Below, piece after piece: positions 28,237 to 36,222 of a stretch of 64,000 nt of DNA (position 1 is the stretch's first letter; each line of letters opens with the position of its first letter). A program made the translations under genes and the position numbers. This DNA is from Erythrobacter sp. Alg231-14. Its GTDB lineage: Bacteria; Pseudomonadota; Alphaproteobacteria; Sphingomonadales; Sphingomonadaceae. Under the pieces are notes generated by a model. The model was not told the DNA's origin, did no database searches, and saw nothing but the letters and a program-made list of their open reading frames with translations. Where the stretch lies: contig NZ_LT702999.1 in the NCBI RefSeq assembly GCF_900149685.1, forward strand, positions 868,001-932,000, given 5' to 3'.

Positions 28237-28635
28237 ATGATGACTATTTTACCCGTTACACTCGCGGCGGCCGCAGCGGCTGCTATTTTGAACCTGTGGT
28301 TGTCGATCCGCATCGGTGCGATCCGTCAAGCAACAGAGATCAGCATCGGCCATGCCGACAGTGATCCATTGGAGCGCCGGATGCGCGCTCAGTCGAATTT
28401 TGTAGAGAATACGCCGTTTGTTCTGGCGCTGGTTCTGGCGATTGAGTTGACGGGCAAAGGCTCTTGGTGGCTTGCCTATGTAGCGGGCGCCTACTTCATC
28501 GCCCGCATCGCGCACGCTTACGGCATGGACGGCGGCAAATTCAAAGCAGGCCGTATGGTTGGTACATTGATCACGATGGTCGTGTTGCTCGGCCTGGCGA
28601 TTGTGGCGGCATTGATTGCTGGACGGGTGCTTTAA
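28237..28635 (+). CDS. MAPEG family membrane protein
   Basis: A 132-residue, four-helix membrane protein of the MAPEG superfamily (glutathione-related and eicosanoid enzymes). The cytoplasmic loop RRMRAQSNFVENTPFVLAL matches the family signature that binds glutathione in characterised members. The start at 28237 is supported by GAGGGG eight bases upstream; the longer upstream frame has no family resemblance. Bacterial MAPEG substrates are mostly unknown. Confidence 0.92.
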   Translation: MMTILPVTLAAAAAAAILNLWLSIRIGAIRQATEISIGHADSDPLERRMRAQSNFVENTPFVLALVLAIELTGKGSWWLAYVAGAYFIARIAHAYGMDGGKFKAGRMVGTLITMVVLLGLAIVAALIAGRVL

Positions 28636-28716
28636 CCCAAGTCTGGGACGACACCGCCTCATCCATTACGTGATTGCCTAGATTGCCAAACGATAGCCGA
28701 TCTATAGAGTTAAGTA

Positions 28717-28893
28717 ATGAGAGTGATCACACTTATCGCAGGTAGTATGACGCTGCTGGTACAACTTGTATTGTTGCTGGCAGTGGCGTCATATTTAACC
28801 GGCAATTCGATCTCAGTAGTGATGTATATCGCTATTTACGCCATTGTCGTATTTATCTGGATTAGAGCGATCGAGAAATTTCTTGATCTTTAG
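28717..28893 (+). CDS. Putative 58-residue two-helix membrane protein
   Basis: A short frame starting MRVITLIAGSM with two strongly hydrophobic stretches (LLVQLVLLLAVASYL and VVMYIAIYAIVVFIWI) and the end RAIEKFLDL. The pattern of two helices, a short polar turn (TGNS) and a charged tail supports a real membrane peptide. There is no clear ribosome site. Its stop overlaps the convergent MBL gene's stop by four bases. It is short enough for chance to be possible. Function unknown. Confidence 0.5.
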   Translation: MRVITLIAGSMTLLVQLVLLLAVASYLTGNSISVVMYIAIYAIVVFIWIRAIEKFLDL

Positions 28894-29555
28894 CTAAGCG
28901 CGTAATCGCTGACGAAAGCGTTTGTCTTGCGCTCTTGGCCAAATGTGCTGGTTGGGCCGTGGCCTGGGATGAACATCACATCATCGCCCAATGGCCAAAG
29001 GCGCTGAGTGATCGCATCGATCAAATCCTGATGATTGCCACGTGGGAAATCGGTGCGTCCGATTGACCCTTGGAACAAAACATCCCCGACAATCGCAAAA
29101 CGGCTGGGTTCGTGGAAGAAGATGACGTGTCCGGGCGTGTGGCCGGGGCAATGGATCACATCCAGCGTCAAATCGCCCACCGTCACTGTGTCGCCCTGTT
29201 CCAGCCACCGATCAGGGGTAAAGCTTCTCGCCTCCATCCCGTAACGCGCGCCGTCATCATCCAGTTTTTCAATCCAGAAAATGTCGTCCTTGTGCGGGCC
29301 TTCGATCGGAATGCCCAACTCCTCTGCCAGCATCCCGGCCTGACCGCAGTGATCAAGATGCCCGTGGGTGATGAGAATTTTCTCAAGCGTAACACCCGCT
29401 TTTGCCACCGCCTCTTTCAACTTGTCTAAATCGCCGCCCGGATCGGTCAGCGCAGCTTTACCCGTGGCGGTGCACCAGATCAGCGAACAATTTTGTTGAA
29501 GCGGCGTCACAGGAAGGATCGCAACTTTCATCGGTGGTGTCGGTTTGTCGGTCAT
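28890..29555 (-). CDS. MBL-fold metallo-hydrolase (glyoxalase II-like)
   Basis: A cytoplasmic metallo-beta-lactamase-fold hydrolase of about 221 residues. The metal motif THGHLDHCG carries the HxHxDH ligands. CPGHTPGHV, VGDVLFQGSIGRTDFP and IPGHGP give the remaining ligands of the YcbL-type glyoxalase II-like group. Starts at 29555 (MTDKPTPP) and 29531 (MKVAILPV) are both possible, and neither has a strong ribosome site. Such enzymes often cleave S-lactoylglutathione, but the substrate here is unproven. Confidence 0.9.
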   Translation of the reverse strand: MTDKPTPPMKVAILPVTPLQQNCSLIWCTATGKAALTDPGGDLDKLKEAVAKAGVTLEKILITHGHLDHCGQAGMLAEELGIPIEGPHKDDIFWIEKLDDDGARYGMEARSFTPDRWLEQGDTVTVGDLTLDVIHCPGHTPGHVIFFHEPSRFAIVGDVLFQGSIGRTDFPRGNHQDLIDAITQRLWPLGDDVMFIPGHGPTSTFGQERKTNAFVSDYALS

Positions 29556-29643
29556 CTTGCTGATTTGGCGGCACGACGCCGCGAATGCAAGCACGCACAA
29601 GGCTTCATTGACCGATCGATGAGCTTCACGTTACCTTTGCGAC

Positions 29644-29925
29644 GTGCCCCAAGTGCTGATCATACATGACGTCGCCGACCCAGCCGTTTGGAAAGATGGT
29701 TTTGACGCCGCCAGTGGGCTGCGCAAAGAAGCGGGCGAGATCAGCTATCAAGTCCTCGTCGATCACGCCTCCCCAAACACGATCGTGCATTTCTCAACTT
29801 GGCAATCCATCGATCAGGCGAAGGCGTTCTTTCAGTCCGATGAGGTTGCCGCAATCAGACGAAAGCTGGGCGTGAAAGAGCCGGAATTCATCTATCTCAA
29901 CGAGGTGGAGAGCGGCACTTTGTAA
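29644..29925 (+). CDS. Dimeric alpha-beta barrel (ABM-like) small protein
   Basis: A 93-residue protein read from a GTG. Strand and helix order (VLIIHDVADPAVWKDGFD, ISYQVLVDHASPNTIVHFS, ...QAKAFFQSDEVAAIRRKLG) fits the ferredoxin-like dimeric alpha-beta barrel fold of ABM and cyclase-type proteins. No catalytic residues can be assigned. It is divergent from the MBL gene and precedes the StyC-like pair on the same strand. Confidence 0.8.
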   Translation: MPQVLIIHDVADPAVWKDGFDAASGLRKEAGEISYQVLVDHASPNTIVHFSTWQSIDQAKAFFQSDEVAAIRRKLGVKEPEFIYLNEVESGTL

Positions 29926-30020
29926 CGCACCGCAGCGATGTCGTGATCAAGCAGCCGAGCCGATCAGCCCATCGACCTGCTTTGGCCTCTAGAGAGAAAG
30001 CATGTTACTCCACACCACAA

Positions 30021-30032
30021 TCGCAATTGCGA
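30021..30032. promoter_or_regulatory. 12-bp perfect palindrome before the StyC-like gene
   Basis: TCGCAATTGCGA is a perfect palindrome ending 16 bases before the GTG start at 30049. The position is right for an operator or an element around the transcription start. No regulator can be assigned. Confidence 0.35.
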
Positions 30033-30048
30033 CACGGGGAGAGAGCGG

Positions 30049-30525
30049 GTGCAAGGAAGAGAACTGTTTCTGGCCAAACAAGCGGTCATCGTAATGTTGA
30101 TCGGCCTTTTCGGAGGCTTCGCTTGGACCTTTGCCTTGTTGGAGGAAGTCAGTCTTTCACCGATCCCCATCGTTTTTGCCGATAGTTTTCCTGGCGAGCC
30201 GCAAAACTGGCGCGCAGTGCACACCGGATGTTTGATGAATGGAATTATGGCTTTGGCGATCGCTGCGGCGATGCCTTTGTTCAACCCTCCTGAACCGGCC
30301 AAGAAACGCGTCGTGATCGGCGTGGTGTTTGCGATCTGGGCGAACACGATCTTTTACTTCGCCAACTTGATGGCTCCCAATCGCAGCCTAAGTCTTGGCG
30401 AGAATGCTTTGGGCGGCGCCAGTCTCGCCGGCAGCATCGGATACATCACAGCGTTGATTGGCGCGGTTGCGTTGATTTACGCTTTGTTTGTGTTGCTGAT
30501 GCAGGGAAAAGGGAAATCGGCATGA
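30049..30525 (+). CDS. Styrene-oxide-isomerase-like (StyC-type) membrane protein
   Basis: A 158-residue integral membrane protein with four helices (about 12-31, 60-76, 86-104 and 126-150). It resembles styrene oxide isomerase from Pseudomonas, a ferric-heme enzyme that turns epoxides into aldehydes. The segments PGEPQNWRAVHTGCLMNG and WANTIFYFANLMAPNRSL match that family as I recall it, and H58, N64 and Y103 fall at the same residue numbers as the key residues of StyC. It starts at a GTG after GGGGAGAG. The stop overlaps the next gene's ATG (ATGA), so it is coupled to the di-iron protein. No styrene monooxygenase is nearby, so the natural substrate is open. Confidence 0.75.
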   Translation: MQGRELFLAKQAVIVMLIGLFGGFAWTFALLEEVSLSPIPIVFADSFPGEPQNWRAVHTGCLMNGIMALAIAAAMPLFNPPEPAKKRVVIGVVFAIWANTIFYFANLMAPNRSLSLGENALGGASLAGSIGYITALIGAVALIYALFVLLMQGKGKSA

Positions 30526-31406
30526 CCGCCCACCCAATGGACGAATTCCCCGTCCGCAAATTCCGATTCGATTTTGATGCGGCGGAGCCTGAGACTGCTG
30601 TTTGGAGCCAAAGCTCTGAATTGTTTAGCCTGTTCGCCAATGCGTTTACGCTGCACGTACCCTATTTTGAGAAGTATCTCGTTCGATCGATGATCGCGGC
30701 GCGCGGCAAGATCACCGACGAAAAGTTGAAGCGCGATGTCGACGCCATCATCGGGCAAGAGGCGCACCATGCCGATGCCTTCATTAAATTTAACGACCTA
30801 TTGAAACGCCGATATCCCAAGGCTCAGGCTATGGAAGAGCATGCCAAATATGGGTTCAAGGATCGTCTCAAAAAGGATGATTTCAAAACCTTGGTCGGCT
30901 TCACCGCAGGATACGAAACTTTCACATTCCTCGCCGGAATGCTGTTCCTCGACAATTACGATGAATGGATGGCGGATTCCGATCCCAAAGTGAAAGCTTT
31001 GTGGGTGTGGCATCAGGTGGAGGAGGTGGAACACGCCGCCGTCGCGTTTGATGTCTACAAGCACTTCTTTGCCGATGATGAGAATTTCCGTCGAAGAATG
31101 GTGCTTTCCGCGTTTTGGCACATCGTGTCCGAAACGTTCAAAGCATATCTCCATATGTGCAAAGTCGAAGGGTGGTTTTCCAATCCCATCCGTGCGGCCC
31201 GCGCTATGGGGTTTATCACCCGCGTTGTGTCACAAATGATCTGGAACGCGCGCCCCGTGATGCGATCAGGATATCACCCGCGCAATCACCCGCTCGCGAC
31301 AACGGAACAAAATCCCATCGCCGTATCCTGGCGACGTTTCCATAAAGAAGGCGGCGACGTCTTAGAAATCGATCACGCCAAAATGAAAGCCATTCTGGAA
31401 GGTTGA
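30522..31406 (+). CDS. PF10118-type 'metal-dependent hydrolase' with ferritin-like di-iron motif
   Basis: A 294-residue cytoplasmic or membrane-associated protein of the PF10118 family (predicted metal-dependent hydrolase). The residues form a classic di-iron carboxylate pattern: E50, then E80-x-x-H83 (QEAHHADAF), E132 (GYETFTF), and E168-x-x-H171 (EEVEHAAVAF). The spacings of 30 and 36 residues fit two helix pairs of a ferritin-like bundle, as in oxygenases and desaturases. A basic C-terminal half (RSGYHPRNHP) follows. Its start overlaps the StyC-like stop. Oxygenase or oxidase activity is inference; the family is not well characterised. Confidence 0.85.
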   Translation: MTAHPMDEFPVRKFRFDFDAAEPETAVWSQSSELFSLFANAFTLHVPYFEKYLVRSMIAARGKITDEKLKRDVDAIIGQEAHHADAFIKFNDLLKRRYPKAQAMEEHAKYGFKDRLKKDDFKTLVGFTAGYETFTFLAGMLFLDNYDEWMADSDPKVKALWVWHQVEEVEHAAVAFDVYKHFFADDENFRRRMVLSAFWHIVSETFKAYLHMCKVEGWFSNPIRAARAMGFITRVVSQMIWNARPVMRSGYHPRNHPLATTEQNPIAVSWRRFHKEGGDVLEIDHAKMKAILEG

Positions 31407-31458
31407 GTGAGCGCAATTGATGGCCCAATCGGGTTCTATCGTGGGAGGTACGGCACCG

Positions 31459-32163
31459 TTAGATTCGTCCGCCCTTCCAAACTACTCGCCCAATCATCTC
31501 TATTTCATCTGCACTCACATCGACCGGAGGATAGGCGAGGTTTTGGCTGAGCAGTGAAAACCGCCCCGCCCCGGCTTGCGCCACGCGTTTGACCATCAAT
31601 GTGTCACCCAATCGCACAACATGGACACCATCGCGAAACGGTTGAGTACGTCTGTCGACCAGAATTTCATCACCATCGCGCAAGACCGGATCCATGGAAT
31701 CCCCTTCCACTGTGATCGCCGACAATTGCGCCCCCGATAATCCCTGTTCCGCCAGCCATCTGCGCGAGAACTTAAACGAATCAAACGGCGCCTCTGTCAC
31801 GGGGACTGCGCCGGGGCCCGCGGACGCTCCTATGTCGAGCCGTTCGACATCGATCCAATCCGATTGCTTGGCCGGTTTGGCCCAGAAATTGTAGGATTTT
31901 TCCTCCGGAAACTCCGATGGCGCACCCAACTCTTCTTCACCGATCCCAAAGAACCGCGCCAGCGTCTTGCGGTCCCCTTCCTCCAACTTGCGCGGCGATC
32001 CTTTGCGGATGAACTGTTGAAGGTAGCTAGTATTTCTACCTAGCAACTCAGAGAGGCTCGCAAGACTAGCGCCCCGTTCTTGCGACAATTCGAGCAAACG
32101 TCGGCGCACCTGATCGGAGTGTCCGTAAGAATAGGATGTCGGCTTCATAGGATGTTTAACCAT
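31459..32163 (-). CDS. S24-family (LexA/CI-like) repressor with helix-turn-helix
   Basis: A 234-residue repressor. The N-terminal helix-turn-helix (ASLASLSELLGRNTSYLQQF) is at about 32-51. The C-terminal S24 peptidase domain has the catalytic Ser156 in VEGDSMDPVL and Lys192 in DTLMVKRV. A possible self-cleavage Ala-Gly lies at A115-G116 (GASAGPG), about 40 residues before the serine, as in LexA and CI. TAGGAAG precedes the ATG. A perfect inverted repeat upstream (32187-32206) carries the same TAGGAA core, so self-repression is likely. Two small genes start divergently. Confidence 0.92.
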   Translation of the reverse strand: MVKHPMKPTSYSYGHSDQVRRRLLELSQERGASLASLSELLGRNTSYLQQFIRKGSPRKLEEGDRKTLARFFGIGEEELGAPSEFPEEKSYNFWAKPAKQSDWIDVERLDIGASAGPGAVPVTEAPFDSFKFSRRWLAEQGLSGAQLSAITVEGDSMDPVLRDGDEILVDRRTQPFRDGVHVVRLGDTLMVKRVAQAGAGRFSLLSQNLAYPPVDVSADEIEMIGRVVWKGGRI

Positions 32164-32186
32164 TAAAACTTCCTATACGAAAGATT

Positions 32187-32206
32187 TTTCCTAGACAAGT
32201 AGGAAA
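32187..32206. promoter_or_regulatory. Putative operator of the S24 repressor
   Basis: A perfect inverted repeat: TTTCCTA (32187-32193), a 6-base spacer, TAGGAAA (32200-32206). It sits between the divergent repressor (start 32163) and the small gene at 32313. A further half-site TTCCTA lies at 32170-32175, overlapping the repressor's ribosome site. The layout is typical of an autoregulated CI/LexA-like switch. Confidence 0.65.
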
Positions 32207-32312
32207 TGAGATGGAACATTTAAGGAACATTGAGTGATTCGCAGGGTCGCAGCCCGGTTCATTCTCACATTCACTTCGGTGTCCAACAGGAACCTAACCA
32301 AGGGGTACAAAG

Positions 32313-32585
32313 ATGCTTTTGCGCAAAGTTGAAAAGTTCATGTCCGACCACAACATGCCCGCGACCAAATTTGGCCGGCTGGCTGCTCATGACCCGCGGT
32401 TTGTGTTGGACCTACGGATGGGACGTATACCTCGCCCAGCCACAGAGGCGCGGATCAAACGTTGGATGGCGCACTACATCGCATCCTATGGCGCGTCATC
32501 CGATGACGTCCTGAGCACCAATTCTGCATCGATCTCCCCCACAATCGGCTCTCTCCAATCTGAGGAATTCTCGCATGCTGTATGA
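32313..32585 (+). CDS. Small conserved protein, HTH-like, beside the S24 repressor
   Basis: A 90-residue protein reading MLLRKVEKFMSDHNMPATK. The segment KFGRLAAHDPRFVLDLRMGR followed by ATEARIKRWMAHY resembles a short lambda-repressor-like helix-turn-helix, and similar small proteins occur next to S24 repressors in sphingomonads. AAGGGG precedes the ATG. It overlaps the next gene by 11 bases. Function unknown. Confidence 0.78.
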   Translation: MLLRKVEKFMSDHNMPATKFGRLAAHDPRFVLDLRMGRIPRPATEARIKRWMAHYIASYGASSDDVLSTNSASISPTIGSLQSEEFSHAV

Positions 32586-33039
32586 AGGAGCGCTCCAATC
32601 CGATGCCACCACCACTTCGGCGTTTACCTCCCCTCCTCCATTTGAAACCAAGTCGGCAGACGGGGCTGTTGAGGCGTCAAACAAAGTATCGAGCGTTAGC
32701 CAGCGTGCGCGCAGATACCGGCCGCGCCGGACCGTTTCGGACCGCGTGAGAGAGGCCCTTTTGATGTTGGCCGACGGGCGCGCGGATCTCTTAACCCACG
32801 AAGAAAAAGCGTGGAACTCGATCACGTTCAGCGGCACGCGCCACGAAATCATGTTGGATTTTAACGGGGCGGAATCGGTGGCAGCTGGTGAGGGTTTCAT
32901 CGCCAATTTGCCCGAACACGAGTTTCGCATTCCCGGCCATTTGGTCGCCGATGCCACGATTAATGAGGTTGATCACCGGTTTGGTGCGGATGAACGGATG
33001 GTGGTGACGGCGGTTTTGTTGCTGTTAGAAGAAGCGTAA
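32575..33039 (+). CDS. Conserved hypothetical protein with basic N-terminus
   Basis: A 154-residue cytoplasmic protein I do not recognise. The N-terminal third is disordered and then strongly basic (QRARRYRPRRTVSDRVREA). The rest looks folded, with a helix LLMLADGRADLLTHEEKAW, strands SITFSGTRHEIMLDF and a leucine-rich end. GAGGA lies eight bases before the ATG, and the start overlaps the upstream gene, so the two are probably coupled. The basic patch may contact nucleic acid, which is inference. Confidence 0.75.
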   Translation: MLYEGALQSDATTTSAFTSPPPFETKSADGAVEASNKVSSVSQRARRYRPRRTVSDRVREALLMLADGRADLLTHEEKAWNSITFSGTRHEIMLDFNGAESVAAGEGFIANLPEHEFRIPGHLVADATINEVDHRFGADERMVVTAVLLLLEEA

Positions 33040-33120
33040 ACCGTCGCCTCACCACCCGACAACGAAGGTAAATAAAAACCACCATGAAGGTGGCTATATT
33101 TGGCGTCGTGAAAATGATTT

Positions 33121-33153
33121 GCTGGACGCGGATCGAATAGACCCGCGTCCAGC
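33121..33153. terminator. Terminator hairpin between convergent genes
   Basis: Perfect 11-base arms (GCTGGACGCGG at 33121-33131 and its complement at 33143-33153) with an 11-base loop. It lies six bases beyond the aldehyde dehydrogenase stop and after the hypothetical gene ending at 33039. There is no clear T-run on either side. Confidence 0.65.
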
Positions 33154-33158
33154 GAAAC

Positions 33159-34535
33159 TTATGCTTTGATAACGATCATCTTTTCGATGGTCATTTCATG
33201 CATTGTGTACGGAATACCGCCAACACCGTGGCCGGACGTACGCAGACCAGCAAAAGGCATCCAATCGGTGCGGAAAGCGGAATGGTCGTTCACCATCACC
33301 GCCGACGCATCGATGTTGCGATAGGTCGTCATCGCCGCGGAAAGGTCATTGGTGTACACCGCCGCTTGGAACGCGACGTCGAGCGAATTGGCCTGAGCGA
33401 TGGCCGCGTCCACATCATCATAGGAATAGATGCAAACCACCGGACCGAACACTTCGTTTTGCGAAATGGTAGCGTCGACAGGTGGGTTAAGCAGCAAAGT
33501 CGGTGCGTAAGTGGTGTCAGAGAGCTTTTCTCCCCCACACAGCACCTCTGCCCCGCCTGATCGCGCTTCTTCGACCCATTGCGCCACACGGTCGCATTCT
33601 TTCGGTCGGATCAAAGGCCCGCATTCCACGGTTTCATCAATGGCGTTGCCCACGGTAAGCGCTTTGGTTGCTTCCGCCATCTTGGCCGATAATTCCCCGA
33701 CAATCGAACTGTGAGCGAAGACTCGTTGGACCGACACACACACCTGACCCGAATGGTAGAACCCGCCTTTAACAAGGCTGGGCACGGCGGCATCAATATC
33801 CGCCGTCGGATCAACGATAACAGGCGCGACACCACCATGTTCAAGCGCGCAACGCGCACCCGGCGCCAGCTTTGATCGCAACGACCAACCAACGCCGGCC
33901 GAGCCAATAAAGCTAAAGAAGGCAACGCGTGAATCGCTAACCATTCGCTCCGAAACATCGCGCGGCGGTTGAACCGCGCGCGCCCAATCTTCGGGCAATC
34001 CCGCCTCGTGCAGAATAGAGATGAACTCAAAACACGAAAGCGGCGTATCAGCGGCCGGTTTGACGATCACTGGGCAACCCGTGGCAACCGCCGGCGCAAC
34101 CTGGTGAACGATCAAATTCAACGGGTGGTTGAACGCCGAAACCGCAACCACGACACCAATTGGTTCGCGTGTGGTCCACGCAATTCGCCCATCGCCCGCA
34201 GGGGTTAGCCCCATCGGGATTTCTGTACCTTTGATGGCGCCCATTTCATGGATGCACAATTCCATCCCATTGATTGCGCGGTCCACTTCGACCCGCGCAT
34301 CGATCAACGGTTTGCCCCCTTCATCGGCGATCTGAAACGCCAAATGGTCGCGGCGCTCCGTCATGATTTCCATGGCTTTGTGAAGGATCGCCGCGCGTTC
34401 ATGCGGCTTCTTCCAACCGGAACGATCCTTATGGAGCGCCTCGGCCTTTGCGAGATACCCATCAACGGTCTCCCAATCGGCAGTGGGAACACTGCCGATT
34501 GGGGACAAGTCGAACGGATTGACGACTTCATGCAT
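33159..34535 (-). CDS. NAD(P)-dependent aldehyde dehydrogenase
   Basis: A 458-residue ALDH-superfamily enzyme oxidising an aldehyde to an acid. The catalytic Cys is C266 in HSGQVCVSVQR and the general base is E232 in LEHGG. Cofactor-binding segments SAFNHPLNL and VIVKPAADTPLS, and the late ENEVFGPVV-like QNEVFGPVV, are present. The order ALDH after the ThDP enzyme with a 28-base gap suggests co-transcription. It stands close to the StyC-like pair but on the other strand, so any link through an aldehyde is inference. Confidence 0.94.
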   Translation of the reverse strand: MHEVVNPFDLSPIGSVPTADWETVDGYLAKAEALHKDRSGWKKPHERAAILHKAMEIMTERRDHLAFQIADEGGKPLIDARVEVDRAINGMELCIHEMGAIKGTEIPMGLTPAGDGRIAWTTREPIGVVVAVSAFNHPLNLIVHQVAPAVATGCPVIVKPAADTPLSCFEFISILHEAGLPEDWARAVQPPRDVSERMVSDSRVAFFSFIGSAGVGWSLRSKLAPGARCALEHGGVAPVIVDPTADIDAAVPSLVKGGFYHSGQVCVSVQRVFAHSSIVGELSAKMAEATKALTVGNAIDETVECGPLIRPKECDRVAQWVEEARSGGAEVLCGGEKLSDTTYAPTLLLNPPVDATISQNEVFGPVVCIYSYDDVDAAIAQANSLDVAFQAAVYTNDLSAAMTTYRNIDASAVMVNDHSAFRTDWMPFAGLRTSGHGVGGIPYTMHEMTIEKMIVIKA

Positions 34536-34563
34536 AATTTTAGTCCTTATCGACTGATAGTGA

Positions 34564-36222
34564 TCAGAGCTCAGCGCTGAGTTTCTTGATGTCGATGTTC
34601 AGGATTTGGTCGTTTTCAGTGTAGTCGACCGGGCAATCGATCAAATGAACGCCCGGCGTATCGCGGCAATGCGCCAACACTTCTGTGAGATGCTCACTCG
34701 ATGTGACACGGTGACCATGGCCGCCATAGCTTTCTACATATTTGACGAAATCAGGGTTGCCGTAGGTCAAGCCGAAATCATCAAAACCCATATTCGCCTG
34801 CTTCCAACGTATCATGCCATAGGCATCATCGCGCAAGATGAGAACGGTAAGGTTGAGACCCAAACGCACCGCTGTTTCCAGCTCTTGGCTGTTCATCATG
34901 AAGCCGCCATCGCCGCAAACCGCCATAACCTTGCGATCGGGATAGAGCATCGCACTCATCATTGCGCTAGGCAGGCCTGCGCCCATTGTGGCCAGTGCGT
35001 TGTCGAGCAAGACCGTATTAGGCAAATACGCTGTGTAACCGCGCGCAAACCAGATTTTGTACACGCCGTTATCAAGGCAGATAATGCCATCATGCGGCAT
35101 GGAATCGCGCACTTGTTGAACAAGATGCGGTGGGAAAATTGGGAAACGCGTATCCGCGGCCAACGGACCGGTGTGATCCAATTCGGCCTGATGATAGGAA
35201 AGCGCCTTATCAAAGTTCCAACTGCGGTTCGGCGTGATGTCTTCTTTCATCTGCCAGATGCCGTTGGCGATATCGCCGATCACTTCGATTTGCGGGAAGT
35301 AAACCGGATCAACTTCGGCGGTTTTGGTCGATACGTGAATGACGGTTACGCCGTTGTCTTTCATGAAGAATGGCGGTTTCTCGATCACATCGTGGCCGAC
35401 ATTGATGATGCAATCGGCATCTTCGACCGCACGGTGCACAAAGTCACCCGCAGATAGAGCCGCACAGCCCAGGAATTTGGGATGACGTTCATCAATAACG
35501 CCCTTGCCCATTTGCGTGGTCAGGAACGGAATACCGGTTTTCTCGACGAACTGTTCTAGCATCCGACCGCACAATTTGCGGTTCGCGCCAGCACCAATCA
35601 CCAAAACGGGGTTCTTCGCCGCTTCGACTGCTTTGACAGCGGCACGAACGGCCTTTGGTTCCGCCGATGGGCGACGCGCCACGCTTTTGGGAAGCGGCTG
35701 AAAATCGGTTGTCGGTTCTTCCGCAATATCTTCGGGTAGCTCGATCAATGTCGCGCCGGGCTTTTCCTCTTCGGCCAAACGATACGCTTCGCGCACGCGG
35801 CTTGGAATGTTGTCACCAGCAGCAATCTGGATCGAATATTTCGTCACCGGCTCCATCAAAGAGACGATATCGACAATTTGGAAACGGCCTTGCTTCGATT
35901 TCTTGATCGGTTTTTGACCGGTGATCATCAGGACCGGCATACCGCCCAATTGCGCGTAGGCGGCCGATGTCACAAAGTTCGTAGCGCCAGGGCCAAGCGT
36001 TGCGACACAAACGCCGGTCTTGCCGGTGTGGCGACCATAGGTCGCTGCCATAAAGCCGGCGCCTTGTTCGTGGCGAGTGAGGATCAATTTGATCTTCTTA
36101 GACCTGCCCAGCGAATCCAACAGGTCGAGGTTTTCCTCTCCCGGAACGCCAAAGATGTATTCACAGCCCTCGGCCTCGAGACATTCGATAAAGACGTCTG
36201 AAGCTTTTTTGGTATCGGTCAT
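34564..36222 (-). CDS. ThDP-dependent enzyme, acetolactate synthase large-subunit type
   Basis: A 552-residue thiamine-diphosphate enzyme of the acetolactate synthase / pyruvate-oxidase group. The catalytic Glu is E52 in TRHEQGAGFMA. The ThDP/Mg motif begins GDGGFMMNSQEL, and the middle FAD-type domain has VLVIGAGANRK. GGGGGGAA precedes the ATG at 36222. No ilvN regulatory subunit is next to it, so a biosynthetic ilvB role is doubtful; it may be a catabolic acetolactate synthase or a 2-oxoacid decarboxylase paired with the downstream aldehyde dehydrogenase. Confidence 0.9.
   Translation of the reverse strand: MTDTKKASDVFIECLEAEGCEYIFGVPGEENLDLLDSLGRSKKIKLILTRHEQGAGFMAATYGRHTGKTGVCVATLGPGATNFVTSAAYAQLGGMPVLMITGQKPIKKSKQGRFQIVDIVSLMEPVTKYSIQIAAGDNIPSRVREAYRLAEEEKPGATLIELPEDIAEEPTTDFQPLPKSVARRPSAEPKAVRAAVKAVEAAKNPVLVIGAGANRKLCGRMLEQFVEKTGIPFLTTQMGKGVIDERHPKFLGCAALSAGDFVHRAVEDADCIINVGHDVIEKPPFFMKDNGVTVIHVSTKTAEVDPVYFPQIEVIGDIANGIWQMKEDITPNRSWNFDKALSYHQAELDHTGPLAADTRFPIFPPHLVQQVRDSMPHDGIICLDNGVYKIWFARGYTAYLPNTVLLDNALATMGAGLPSAMMSAMLYPDRKVMAVCGDGGFMMNSQELETAVRLGLNLTVLILRDDAYGMIRWKQANMGFDDFGLTYGNPDFVKYVESYGGHGHRVTSSEHLTEVLAHCRDTPGVHLIDCPVDYTENDQILNIDIKKLSAEL

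Noticed and set aside
31459-33039. Prophage remnant around the S24 repressor
   Set aside because: No integrase, terminase, structural genes or attachment-site repeats were seen on either side.
33080-33095. Short CCACC/GGTGG hairpin as a second terminator
   Set aside because: Only five pairs with no T-run; the nearby 11-bp hairpin at 33121-33153 explains termination better.
34564-36222. Naming the ThDP enzyme ilvB
   Set aside because: No ilvN is adjacent, and the gene sits with catabolic-type dehydrogenases; the biosynthetic role cannot be supported from sequence.
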